Assembly: GCA_012961725.1 (NCBI GenBank)
Contig: DTYU01000239.1
Coordinates: 1-25,769, forward strand
Length of the DNA: 25,769 nt
DNA from: Desulfotomaculum sp.
GTDB taxonomy: Bacteria > Bacillota > Desulfotomaculia > Desulfotomaculales > Ammonificaceae
Direction of reading: 5' to 3'
Shown here: positions 15,697 to 23,360 of the stretch, in pieces
How positions within the stretch are numbered: position 1 is the first letter of the stretch
Layout: the number at the start of each line of letters is the position of its first letter
Notes under the pieces: model-generated
What the model was told of the DNA's origin: nothing
Databases searched by the model: none
Seen by the model: only the letters and a program-made list of their open reading frames with translations
Translations under genes and position numbers: made by a program

Positions 15697-15729
15697 TTAT
15701 ACACCCTTTTATCCACACTATGTGGACAA
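15697..15729. promoter_or_regulatory. Cluster of three DnaA-box-like sites
   Basis: TTATACACC (15697-15705, 8/9 to TTATNCACA), TTATCCACA (15709-15717, perfect consensus) and, on the opposite strand, TTGTCCACA (15721-15729, 8/9). Their left edges are exactly 12 bases apart. They fill part of the 127-base gap between yabQ and the HTH gene, where a promoter for the HTH/divIC pair would be expected. The second and third also form an inverted repeat (TCCACA-CTA-TGTGGA). Confidence 0.6.
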
Positions 15730-15805
15730 AATTAGTACATACTTTCTACGGATTTGCGGAATTTCCTGCTGTTGGTCTCAAAAATTTCCTTAGCAAAAGG
15801 CCGCT

Positions 15806-16213
15806 CTACCGGCGGGTCTTGCGCCGCTGCCAGACGTGGAGCCAGTTTCGGAGGGGATTGAAGGGGATAACGATTACTCTCTTAAGGAAACGAAGGAGAC
15901 GAAGCAGCGCTTCCCCTGTGCGCGTCTCGAAAGCCACCACGCGCCGCCGTAGAAACCTGTTATACAAAAGAAAACCGGCAGCCATCCCCAAAAAGGTGTA
16001 GAATCTCAGCTCACCGCTGACCGCAAGAATAAGACAACATGCCAAAGAAGTAAAACAGAGCCAGAATAATACGTCGCCGAGCGCGGCCCTCCCGCGCGAC
16101 CGCCATTTCAAAAGCGAAAATGAAACCCGGAGAAGGTCGTAGAGCCCCCCGCCAAGCGCACCGACAACCAGGCTCCAGCCAAAGCTTTTCAACTGGAAGT
16201 AAAAAGCCGACAT
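15806..16213 (-). CDS. yabQ: Spore cortex biosynthesis protein YabQ
   Basis: YabQ-family membrane protein; in B. subtilis it is made in the mother cell, localises to the forespore membrane and is needed for the cortex. The 135 residues are shorter than the B. subtilis protein but usual for Clostridia: the N-terminal FYFQLKSFGWSLVVGALGGGLYDLLR, two further hydrophobic segments (about 50-68 and 73-88) and a strongly basic C-terminus. The ATG at 16213 overlaps the yabP stop as TAATG, the classical arrangement for translational coupling. A TTG at 16234 in the same frame is possible but less likely. No transcription signal separates it from yabP. Confidence 0.9.
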   Translation of the reverse strand: MSAFYFQLKSFGWSLVVGALGGGLYDLLRVSFSLLKWRSRGRAALGDVLFWLCFTSLACCLILAVSGELRFYTFLGMAAGFLLYNRFLRRRVVAFETRTGEALLRLLRFLKRVIVIPFNPLRNWLHVWQRRKTRR

Positions 16214-16494
16214 TACCGGATGAGTCTTTCCCAAATACCGCGTCCCAGCGACCTTCGGGCAGGAGTTCTTTCGTCCAAATAACTGATGGACTGCAATGTT
16301 CCTTCAACTACCAGTCTCCCGCTTTCAAGGTTGAGGTCCGTTATGTTAAGCCCCGTTCCCTTCAGAACCATATGACCCAAGACGGTCTCCGCCTGGATCT
16401 CCTTATCCGTAAACGTATTTACCTGCCGCACTCCCTCTGCCACCAGGCGCTTCCGGTCTTCAACGCTTAAACTGTGAGGCCCGGTTCCAATCAT
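16213..16494 (-). CDS. yabP: Sporulation protein YabP
   Basis: YabP-family protein of 93 residues, a small beta-rich sporulation protein made in the mother cell and needed with YabQ for the spore envelope. The family core is visible: HSLSVEDRKRLVAEGVRQVNTF, then ETVLGHMVLKGTGLNITDLN and LVVEGTLQSISYLDE. GAGGTG six bases before the ATG at 16494 fixes the start. In B. subtilis yabP-yabQ are read from a sigma-E promoter; I looked for a sigma-E pair upstream and found none convincing. A strong hairpin stands 29 bases upstream of the start. Confidence 0.92.
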   Translation of the reverse strand: MIGTGPHSLSVEDRKRLVAEGVRQVNTFTDKEIQAETVLGHMVLKGTGLNITDLNLESGRLVVEGTLQSISYLDERTPARRSLGRGIWERLIR

Positions 16495-16522
16495 GAAAAC
16501 ACCTCATTTCTTGAAAGGCAAA

Positions 16523-16551
16523 AGTCCCCCGCCTGAACGCCAGGGGGGACT
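16523..16551 (-). terminator. Hairpin upstream of yabP, terminator- or attenuator-like
   Basis: AGTCCCCC (16523-16530) pairs perfectly with GGGGGACT (16544-16551), loop 13 bases. On the minus strand it is followed by TTTTGCC, a short T tract. It sits in the probable leader of yabP, so it could end a transcript from upstream or act as an attenuator. Confidence 0.55.
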
Positions 16552-16761
16552 GTTTGTTACGGTACAATGTTATGCCGGAAGACGAACACCGTAGAACAGG
16601 ACAAGGTTACGCGCCCCGCACTCAGAGCAGTTTTCGAGCACCGAAGGAGAGGCATTCGATAAGCCAAAGGAAATTATGTTAGCTATTCAAAGCAGAATAA
16701 GAATACTGAGTGCCGGGCTCAATGCAAAGAGAAGAATGCAGATGGAATGTTATAGAAAGAT
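16552..16761. other. Gene-free gap between two hairpins, with weak heptamer periodicity
   Basis: No ORF of note. The right part (about 16690-16760) is purine-rich with GAATGCA/GATGGAA-like 7-base steps and carries GGCTCAATGCAA (16716-16727), the inverse of a motif in the arrays at 10391 and 13969, so it is probably a decayed member of the same repeat family. The left part (16552-16680) has no recognisable structure. Flanking terminator-like hairpins on the minus strand leave room for a small transcript, but no promoter was found. Confidence 0.4.
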
Positions 16762-16798
16762 AAAAAGACAGACCGCACATCTCCACCGTACGCGGTCT
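16762..16798 (-). terminator. Intrinsic terminator of rqcP
   Basis: On the minus strand AGACCGC (16798-16792) pairs with GCGGTCT (16776-16770); a T run follows (GTCTTTTTA). It starts 24 bases after the rqcP stop. The loop is long (15 bases). Confidence 0.7.
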
Positions 16799-16822
16799 AT
16801 TTCTCCGCTATGCAAACGAGTT

Positions 16823-17068
16823 TCAGTCGCTTAATATCCGATATAGGCTGGGAGCTTCTTTTGTAGTTGTGTGCTCGCTCAGTCGGAGTACCTCAAACCT
16901 TACCGTCCGGAAACCTAAGGTGACAGTGACAATATCCCCCGGTTTAACATGAGTAGCCGGCTTGGCGGTCCGGCCGTTAACGGAAACAAGCCCTTCGCGC
17001 AAGACCTCCCGAGCAACCGTCCGGCGCTTGAAAAGCCTTGCTACCTTTAAAAATTTATCTAAGCGCAC
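16823..17068 (-). CDS. rqcP: S4-domain RNA-binding protein RqcP (YabO)
   Basis: Small S4-domain protein; in B. subtilis RqcP (YabO) binds stalled 50S subunits beside the P-site tRNA and works with RqcH in alanine tailing during ribosome quality control. The 81 residues begin MRLDKFLKVARLFKRRTVAREVLREG and continue with VSVNGRTAKPATHVKPGDIVTV, a complete S4 fold closely resembling B. subtilis YabO. The start is GTG at 17068 with only a weak ribosome site; it follows the HU stop by 12 bases, so coupling is likely. Hsp15 (HslR) is the related proteobacterial protein; the neighbourhood favours RqcP. Confidence 0.88.
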   Translation of the reverse strand: MRLDKFLKVARLFKRRTVAREVLREGLVSVNGRTAKPATHVKPGDIVTVTLGFRTVRFEVLRLSEHTTTKEAPSLYRILSD

Positions 17069-17080
17069 CCCAGTTACGCT

Positions 17081-17356
17081 TTATTTTGCAACGGTTTCCT
17101 TCAACGCCTTCCCGGCTTTAAACACCGGCACCCGCGCAGCAGGAATCTCGATCTCAGCCCTGGTCTGTGGATTTCTTCCCTTCCGTGCGGCACGCTCTCT
17201 TACCTCAAACGTGCCAAAACCGATAAGCTGGACCTTCTCCCCGTTCTTTAACGCCGTGCTGATGCTGTCAAAAACCGCTGAAATAGCTCTCTCTGCGTCC
17301 TTTTTCGTCAAATCTGCCCTTTCTGCAACACTTGCCACCAGTTCCGATTTGTTCAC
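17081..17356 (-). CDS. hup: HU family DNA-binding protein
   Basis: Histone-like nucleoid protein of 91 residues in the form starting NKSELVASVAERADLTKKDAERAI. The core VQLIGFGTFEVRERAARKGRNPQTRAEIEIPA with the DNA-inserting arm (RNPQT) and the end PVFKAGKALKETV are canonical. GTG 17356 is chosen because GGAGGG lies six bases upstream and the product then matches HU exactly. The same frame is open upstream and offers two more starts with decent ribosome sites: ATG 17401 (after GAGGGAGC; adds MANPKTTQNTSGGMF) and ATG 17464. The longer forms cannot be excluded. In B. subtilis no hup lies between mazG and yabO, but this placement is familiar in Clostridia. Confidence 0.93.
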   Translation of the reverse strand: MNKSELVASVAERADLTKKDAERAISAVFDSISTALKNGEKVQLIGFGTFEVRERAARKGRNPQTRAEIEIPAARVPVFKAGKALKETVAK

Positions 17357-17549
17357 AAACATCCCTCCTGAAGTATTTTGGGTTGTTTTAGGATTCGCCA
17401 TGCTCCCTCTTTCTCCTGCAAAAAAAGTGGGCTTAGCGCAAATTTTTTCTAAAAAAATTATCATCGACTTCTCTCTCCAACTTCCAGTTTTGCTGTCAAT
17501 ACAAAATCTGGTGTTAGCAAACACTCCTTAATCTGGATTCCATTCCTTA

Positions 17550-17573
17550 ATTCAGTATAGCATTCAGTATAGC
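17550..17573. repeat. 12-bp tandem duplication downstream of mazG
   Basis: ATTCAGTATAGC occurs twice in direct tandem (17550-17561 and 17562-17573), ending two bases before the mazG stop. Each copy contains TATACT on the minus strand, a possible -10 element for hup, but no fitting -35 was seen for either. Confidence 0.8.
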
Positions 17574-17574
17574 C

Positions 17575-19029
17575 CTAATTTTCCTGCTTTTTGGCTTCCT
17601 CCCACCAAGCGTCCATCTTCGCGAGATCCAGGTCTTTCAGCTCCACACCCTTTTCCTGCGCCCGCTTTTCAATGAACCGCATCCGCCGGATGAACTTCTC
17701 CGTACTCCGGTTCAAAACCTCCTCCGCTTCGACCCCCAAGAGCCGTGCCAAATTCACCATTGCGAATAGAAGGTCGCCGACCTCTCCGGCCACGCCGCGG
17801 GCCTCACCAATCGCCCGCGCCAACTCCGCGGTCTCCTCTTCGACCTTGGTCATGGCCCCGCGCCAGTCGTCCCAGTCAAACCCGACATGGGCCGCTTTCT
17901 CCTGTACCCTGGCAGCCTTTGTCAGTGCAGGCAGTGCCTTTGGAATCCCATCAAGCGCGAGATCACCGGGCTTCTCGGCCTTTTTCAGCCGCTCCCAGCT
18001 CACCGCGACATCCCTGCTGCTCCGGAGCTGCACATCACCGAAAATGTGGGGGTGGCGGAAGACCATCTTTTTCGTTATCGCCTTTACTACTTCGTCAAAA
18101 TCGAACTCACCCGCTTCGGCCGCAATCTGACAGTGGAATACGATTTGCAGTAGTAAGTCTCCCAACTCCTCGCAGAGATTATGCGGGTTTGCGCTCTCTA
18201 TGGCCTCCAAAACCTCGTAAGTCTCTTCCAAGAGGTACTTTTTCAAGCTCTGGTGCGTCTGCTCCCTGTCCCACGGGCAGCCTCCCTCCCCCCGCAGCCT
18301 TGACATTATCCGGACGATGGGCGCAACGCTGTGAACGGGTTTTGGTCTTTCATCCACCGGAGGCAGGTAAACGCTGGTCAGATGGTCTATCCAGGCAATC
18401 CGGTCCAATTCGTAAAGCGGGATCTCAGCTCTCCGCTCTTCTCCGGAAACACCCGCAGCGCGGATCACCGTGACCGGATGGAGATCGGGGTAATGGTCCA
18501 TAAGGAAGAGCTTTGCCTCTGAAGCAGCCAGCCGGTTGTAAACCTGCATTACGATCGCTGGCAGGGCAGGAAATATGCGCTTCGGATCAAGGTTCAAACC
18601 GTCCAAAATCACCATCCCGCGACCAGGGTCAAGACCGAGCGCCGCATAAACGGCATCCAAAAAACTCATCGCGGGGATCAACTCTACTGCAAGACCTTCC
18701 CTTGCTGCGCCTTCGATAATCAGTCGGCTCGGCTCCTCCGCGACCATGGGATGGCCCGGCACCGCATACACCAGGGGTCTCTTACGCGCATTCTCAAGGA
18801 TTGTAGCGGCAATCCGCCTGTATACCGCCTCGAAACTGTCTTCTTCTTCATAATACCGGTCAAAGCTCTGAAAGCTGATCTTCTCAGCTTTAAGTTTCGA
18901 CACCGCCGGGTGCCTTTCGGTGCGCAAAAAAATAACCTCCGCCCGACGCAAGGTATCGATTACGCCGGCGGGGACAGCCTCCCATGCTCCTGGCCCAAGA
19001 CCGCAAATGGTAATATCGCACCCGGCCAT
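17575..19029 (-). CDS. mazG: Tetrapyrrole methylase-like / MazG nucleotide pyrophosphohydrolase fusion (YabN)
   Basis: Two-domain protein of 484 residues. The N-terminal half (about 1-225; DITICGLGPGAWEAVP, YAVPGHPMVAEE) is a SAM-dependent tetrapyrrole-methylase fold of unknown substrate; the C-terminal half (about 235-484) is MazG, which hydrolyses NTPs to NMP and PPi. MazG motifs: GGCPWDREQTHQSLKKYLLEET (about 249-270), the metal-binding EELGDLLLQ (287-295) and a second set, VEEETAEL with GEVGDLLFAMVNLARLL. The architecture is that of B. subtilis YabN, found at the same place in the cluster. ATG 19029 is used; its ribosome site (GAGGG, about 12 bases off) is not ideal. A gap of 139 bases separates it from spoVT. 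Confidence 0.94.
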   Translation of the reverse strand: MAGCDITICGLGPGAWEAVPAGVIDTLRRAEVIFLRTERHPAVSKLKAEKISFQSFDRYYEEEDSFEAVYRRIAATILENARKRPLVYAVPGHPMVAEEPSRLIIEGAAREGLAVELIPAMSFLDAVYAALGLDPGRGMVILDGLNLDPKRIFPALPAIVMQVYNRLAASEAKLFLMDHYPDLHPVTVIRAAGVSGEERRAEIPLYELDRIAWIDHLTSVYLPPVDERPKPVHSVAPIVRIMSRLRGEGGCPWDREQTHQSLKKYLLEETYEVLEAIESANPHNLCEELGDLLLQIVFHCQIAAEAGEFDFDEVVKAITKKMVFRHPHIFGDVQLRSSRDVAVSWERLKKAEKPGDLALDGIPKALPALTKAARVQEKAAHVGFDWDDWRGAMTKVEEETAELARAIGEARGVAGEVGDLLFAMVNLARLLGVEAEEVLNRSTEKFIRRMRFIEKRAQEKGVELKDLDLAKMDAWWEEAKKQEN

Positions 19030-19131
19030 ACACGGTCACTACCCTCACAAAATAGCACCATAAGCAGCAAAAATCCAATTGTTAGCTGATAAATCACCAC
19101 TCAGCAGCCAAATTCTTCAGCTACAAATAAA

Positions 19132-19173
19132 GACTGCCGACCACTGACGACCGACTGCCGGCAACCGCTTACT
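19132..19173 (+). repeat. Heptamer array at the spoVT stop (6 units)
   Basis: Six 7-base units of the form GACTGCC/GACGACC run in register from 19132 to 19173, with GACTGCC occurring twice 21 bases apart. The last unit contains the complement of the spoVT stop codon (19169-19171). The rest of the gap to mazG (19030-19131) shows nothing. Confidence 0.65.
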
Positions 19174-19729
19174 GTTCCATCTGCTTTGCCAAAAAACCGG
19201 CGGCCGTTTCCGCAAGCTTGAGTTCGAGTTCGCCCATCTTTACCCCCGGTTCACGCGTTACCAGGACTACGGCGCCGATAGGGTCGCCTTCTGAGATGAT
19301 CGGCGCGATGACCTCGGCCGAAAAATTGCACTCCCCACCGTCCGCCGTCAGACACTCGGTGCACAGCGGATCCTCCCCCGGACAGTTGATCACGACTGAG
19401 CGCCGGCTTTCCATTACCTTTTCTATCGCCGGCCCGACAGGCCGGTTGAGAAACTCCTTTTTCGCTACACCGGCAACGGCGATAATGGTATCCCGGTCGG
19501 CGATCATTGCGATGTGCCCCATCGCCTCATGCAAAGAATCGGCATATTCCTTTGCAAAATCACCGAGTTCTCCGATCGGCGAATACTTCTTGAGGATCAC
19601 CTCGCCGTCCCGATCCACGAAAATCTCCAGCGGGTCACCCTCCCTGATCCTCAGCGTCCGCCGGATCTCCTTCGGGATTACAACCCTCCCCAAGTCATCG
19701 ATACGCCGAACAATACCCGTTGCCTTCAT
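19169..19729 (-). CDS. spoVT: Stage V sporulation protein T
   Basis: Forespore transcription regulator that tunes sigma-G-dependent genes. The N-terminal swapped-hairpin DNA-binding domain (1-52, MKATGIVRRIDDLGRVVIPKEIRRTLRIREGDPLE region) is followed by a GAF-like domain (about 55-180, GHIAMIADRDTIIAVAGV through IGAVVLVTR). The length, 186 residues, is near the B. subtilis size (178). The GAF part contains several Cys (INCPGEDPLCTECLTADGGEC). GGAGGT seven bases before the ATG fixes the start. A sigma-G-like promoter lies upstream. Domain order and position between mfd and mazG make SpoVT more likely than AbrB, which lacks the GAF domain. Confidence 0.96.
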   Translation of the reverse strand: MKATGIVRRIDDLGRVVIPKEIRRTLRIREGDPLEIFVDRDGEVILKKYSPIGELGDFAKEYADSLHEAMGHIAMIADRDTIIAVAGVAKKEFLNRPVGPAIEKVMESRRSVVINCPGEDPLCTECLTADGGECNFSAEVIAPIISEGDPIGAVVLVTREPGVKMGELELKLAETAAGFLAKQMEQ

Positions 19730-19786
19730 CGCTTTTACCTCCTTATAAATTTCCTGCGCGGTCTAATTCCGGATTTCTTATTATTT

Positions 19787-19816
19787 TAGTATACAGCGTC
19801 TCAACACTACTTATTC
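19787..19816 (-). promoter_or_regulatory. Sigma-G-like promoter of spoVT
   Basis: On the minus strand TGAATA (19817-19812) is followed after 18 bases by TATACTA (19793-19787), about 57 bases before the ATG. The B. subtilis sigma-G consensus is roughly GNATR / CATNNTA with 17-18 bp; only the first base of the -10 differs. spoVT is sigma-G-controlled in B. subtilis. TATACT alone would also suit sigma-A, but the matching -35 would then be poor. Confidence 0.5.
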
Positions 19817-19875
19817 ATTTTTTACCAGACACTACCCGGCTTTGGACAATCATTCCAAAATTCATTATAGCCCAT

Positions 19876-22800
19876 TCAACTTAATTCAACAAGAAACTTG
19901 GTCAATTTTTTCAAAGAATTGAGTGTTTCCTGTCGTACAGCAGCAGGCAAACGGGCTTCAAACTCATCCCCTTCTTGGAGGAACCGCACAGAGTAACGCC
20001 TGCCAACCTGGGCTAGCCTCTCTGCCCTTAATGAATATCCCGGTGCGAAGATGAACCGGTAACAGTTCCCTTGCCGAATCACCCTGCGAATTCTTAACCG
20101 CTGCGCATGCGCCCGGAGAATCGCCACCGAGAGGAGATTCTTAAGCGGTTCCGGCGGCGGCCCGTACCGGTCACGCAGAGATGCCTCAACAGCCTCTACA
20201 TCCTCAGGCGTTGCAGCATTGGCCACCGCACGGTACACCTCCATCTTTGAGTGGTCGGGAACATATCCCTCCGGCAGGTACGCCGAAACGGGAAGTTCTA
20301 CCACCGCTTCCACTGGAGGCAGAACCTCTTCACCGCGGAGTTCCTGCACCGCCTCTCTCAGCAGCCGGCAATAAAGCTCGAATCCGACAGCCTGGATGTG
20401 GCCGTGCTGCTCCATCCCAAGGATGTTGCCGGCGCCGCGGATCTCAAGGTCGCGCTTCGCGATCTTGAAACCGGCGCCGAGGTCGGTAAAATCGCGCACT
20501 GCCTGGAGGCGCCGACGCGCAGCCTCATTTATTATCTTGTCCCGCTGGTACATAAAATAGGCGTATGCCAAACGGTCTGTCCGCCCGACCCGCCCACGCA
20601 ACTGGTAAAGCTGGGCCAGGCCGAGCCGGTCCGCGTCCTTGGCGATGAGCGTGTTCACGTTGCCGATGTCAAGGCCGTTTTCAATAATGGTCGTGGCCAC
20701 AAGCACATCGGTCTTCCGGGCGATAAACTCTAACATCACCCTTTCAAGCCGCTCTTCGGGCATCTGGCCGTGGGCCTGGACCACCCGCGCCTCGGGCACC
20801 AGCCGCTTGACCCACCGGGCCACCTCATCGAGCCCCACCACGCGGTTGTAAACAAAGTAGACCTGCCCCCCGCGGTCAAGTTCCCGTCGTATCGCCTCGC
20901 GGACTAAAACAGGGTTTTCCTCGATAACGTGCGTTTCCACCGGCAGGCGGTCCGGCGGCGGTGTGGCGAGGATGCTGGTGTCCCTTATCCCGGTGAGCGA
21001 CATATAGAGCGTCCGCGGGATCGGCGTAGCCGTCAGCGTCAGGACATCAACCTGCCGCCGCAAAAGCTTCAGCCTTTCCTTCTGTGCCACACCGAAGCGC
21101 TGCTCCTCGTCGATGATCACGAGGCCTAAGTCGGCGAAAGCCACATCCTCCTGGAGCAGCCTGTGCGTGCCGATGACGATATCGACCTTGCCGGTCTTGA
21201 GACCCCGGACCACTTCCCGCTGCTCGGCCTGCGACTGGAACCGGCAGAGCCAGGCGATCTCCACCGGGTACGGGGAAAACCGGTCCTTAAACGTCTGGTA
21301 GTGCTGCTGCGCAAGGATGGTGGTGGGTACCAGCACCGCCACCTGCTTTTCTTCCATCACCGCCTTGAAGGCGGCCCGCAGTGCCACCTCGGTCTTGCCG
21401 TAACCGACGTCGCCGCAGAGCAACCGGTCCATGGGGCGCGGCCTTTCCATGTCTGCCTTGACATCCGCTATCGCCCGCAACTGGTCGGGGGTCTCCTCAT
21501 ACGGAAAGGCGTCCTCGAACTCCCGCTGCCAAGGTGTATCGGGAGAAAACGCATACCCCTCGGCGGCCTCCCGCGCGGCATAAAGTGAAAGGAGATCGAG
21601 CGCCACTTCACGCGCGGCGTGCAGCGCGCGGCTCTTAGCCCGCTTCCACTCCCCGCCGCCGAGCCGGGAAAGGCGCGGGGCCGCATCCTCGCCGCCGGCG
21701 TAGCGCTGAAGTATACCGACCTGATCGGCGGGGATGTATAACCTGTCCTGACCCGCGTACTGCACCAGGGCATATTCCTTAGTCACCCCGTCGACGGTCA
21801 GCATAGTCAGCCCCTGGTAACTGCCGATGCCGTGGTCGGGATGGACTACGTAATCACCCGGGCGGAGCTCCGGCTGCTCGCCCACCCGCCCGGTCTGCAT
21901 ACCCGTGCGCACCGCAAAGCCCCGCCGCCGGCCGAAAACCTCGGCTTCTGTTAGGATAACCGCAGCCGCTTCAGGAAAGACTATCCCTTCGCTCAACTGG
22001 CCGAGCGTTATCGCCACATCGCCCCTGCCAACCGGCGGGATCACGGGGCGGTACGTGACCGGCACATCCCGCTCCTGCAAGCTTTTCACCAAGTATTCCG
22101 CCTGTCCAGGTCTGCGTACAAGGATAACCACGCTGTTGTTCCGGCGCCACTGGCGGACCTCTTCCGCGAGGGCGTCCATCCGTCCCAAAAAGTTGGGCGC
22201 CGTCTTGGCTAAGAGACCCACCGGTTCGCCGATCCCCGTAAAGTCAAGCTTTTCCGGCAAGAAGGAGGAACAAAGGACCGTTCGGCGGTCGAGTTCCCGC
22301 GCGACCTCACCCCAGCTTTTGTAGACCTTCCGCTGAAGCGGCAGACAGACGCCGCTCTCCTGAAGCTCGGCAAGGAGCCGCAGGTTTTCTGTTTCGGACT
22401 TGACAGCGACTGTTGCGCTTCTGTGTGGTTCAACAAGAACAATCAGACCCTCAGGAGGCACGTAATCAAGCAGTTGAGCCGAACCATTCTCATAAAAATA
22501 CGGGAGAAGCGTCTCGCTGTTTGAAGCGTAAATGCCGGCGCGGAGCAAAGCGGCCGTTTGCTCCACCCAGGTGCCAAGCCGCGCGGAGACCTGCGGCGAG
22601 ACCCTTTTTTCGAGGAGCCGTTTATAGTCCTGCTCCAGGCGCGCCGCGGCTTGCGCAAAACGCGCTGCCGGATAGACTCCTTCGGTGGCCGGCCCGACCG
22701 CCACCCGGGAAACCTTCTCCTGTGAACGCTGGGTAGCCGGGTCGAAGAGCCGCAGGGATTCGATCACGTCGCCGTAGAACTCGACACGCACCGGAGCAGC

Positions 22801-23349
22801 CGCCGCAGGCGGGAAGAGGTCAAGGATCCCGCCTCGCCGGCAGAATTTACCAGGGGTTTCCACCACTTCCGCCGGCTCATATCCTGCCCCGGCAAGCTCC
22901 CGGATTAGTTCCTCCTGCTCAAGCGTGACATTCTTCGCCAAAACCTTGCATGCCGACTTGAAATCTTCCGGGGGCACAAGCGCCCGTAACATCGCGGGAG
23001 CCGTGGCAATGACGACCCCCCTCCGGTTGATTAAGGCCTCAAGTGAGGCCAGCCGCTGCCGCGGGATAAAGGCGCTCCCGGCAGTCCTATCTGGTAGGAA
23101 TTCCCAGGGGAGAAAGAGCAAAACATCGTCCCCCAGGAGGTGGCGGAGGTCGGCCTGAAGACGCATCGCTGTTTCTTCATCCGGGACGATGACGATCGTT
23201 GGAATCCCGTCCGCCGCCATCGCGGCAATGAAAAGGCTCTGTCCGGCTCCGCTAAGGCCGTAAACCGCCCGCGACATCCGCGCACGCAGGTCGTGCTTGA
23301 GCCTGCGGATCACAGGGGCTTCGGCCCAGGGCTTAATCAAACCCCGCAT
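19876..23349 (-). CDS. mfd: Transcription-repair coupling factor Mfd
   Basis: DNA translocase that removes stalled RNA polymerase at lesions and recruits UvrA. From ATG 23349 the protein has 1157 residues, normal for the family. Order: UvrB-like N-terminal module (to about 340), RNA-polymerase interaction domain, CarD-like (about 496-555, LRPGDYVVHPDHGIGSYQGL), and the translocase with Walker A CGDVGYGKTE (about 645-654), DEEQ box (about 747-750), TATPIPRTLYMSL and the relay segment QLRGRVGRTDRLAYAY; then the C-terminal autoinhibitory domain. The frame is open to GTG 23367, which overlaps the pth stop; AGGTGG lies between the two starts, and family N-termini resemble MRGLIKPW, so ATG is preferred. 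Probably co-transcribed with pth. Confidence 0.96.
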   Translation of the reverse strand: MRGLIKPWAEAPVIRRLKHDLRARMSRAVYGLSGAGQSLFIAAMAADGIPTIVIVPDEETAMRLQADLRHLLGDDVLLFLPWEFLPDRTAGSAFIPRQRLASLEALINRRGVVIATAPAMLRALVPPEDFKSACKVLAKNVTLEQEELIRELAGAGYEPAEVVETPGKFCRRGGILDLFPPAAAAPVRVEFYGDVIESLRLFDPATQRSQEKVSRVAVGPATEGVYPAARFAQAAARLEQDYKRLLEKRVSPQVSARLGTWVEQTAALLRAGIYASNSETLLPYFYENGSAQLLDYVPPEGLIVLVEPHRSATVAVKSETENLRLLAELQESGVCLPLQRKVYKSWGEVARELDRRTVLCSSFLPEKLDFTGIGEPVGLLAKTAPNFLGRMDALAEEVRQWRRNNSVVILVRRPGQAEYLVKSLQERDVPVTYRPVIPPVGRGDVAITLGQLSEGIVFPEAAAVILTEAEVFGRRRGFAVRTGMQTGRVGEQPELRPGDYVVHPDHGIGSYQGLTMLTVDGVTKEYALVQYAGQDRLYIPADQVGILQRYAGGEDAAPRLSRLGGGEWKRAKSRALHAAREVALDLLSLYAAREAAEGYAFSPDTPWQREFEDAFPYEETPDQLRAIADVKADMERPRPMDRLLCGDVGYGKTEVALRAAFKAVMEEKQVAVLVPTTILAQQHYQTFKDRFSPYPVEIAWLCRFQSQAEQREVVRGLKTGKVDIVIGTHRLLQEDVAFADLGLVIIDEEQRFGVAQKERLKLLRRQVDVLTLTATPIPRTLYMSLTGIRDTSILATPPPDRLPVETHVIEENPVLVREAIRRELDRGGQVYFVYNRVVGLDEVARWVKRLVPEARVVQAHGQMPEERLERVMLEFIARKTDVLVATTIIENGLDIGNVNTLIAKDADRLGLAQLYQLRGRVGRTDRLAYAYFMYQRDKIINEAARRRLQAVRDFTDLGAGFKIAKRDLEIRGAGNILGMEQHGHIQAVGFELYCRLLREAVQELRGEEVLPPVEAVVELPVSAYLPEGYVPDHSKMEVYRAVANAATPEDVEAVEASLRDRYGPPPEPLKNLLSVAILRAHAQRLRIRRVIRQGNCYRFIFAPGYSLRAERLAQVGRRYSVRFLQEGDEFEARLPAAVRQETLNSLKKLTKFLVELS

Positions 23350-23360
23350 CGTAACTGAAT

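Noticed and set aside
19841..19859. Hairpin TTTGGA/TCCAAA between mfd and spoVT as mfd terminator
   Set aside because: Stem of only six AT-rich pairs and no T run on the minus strand.
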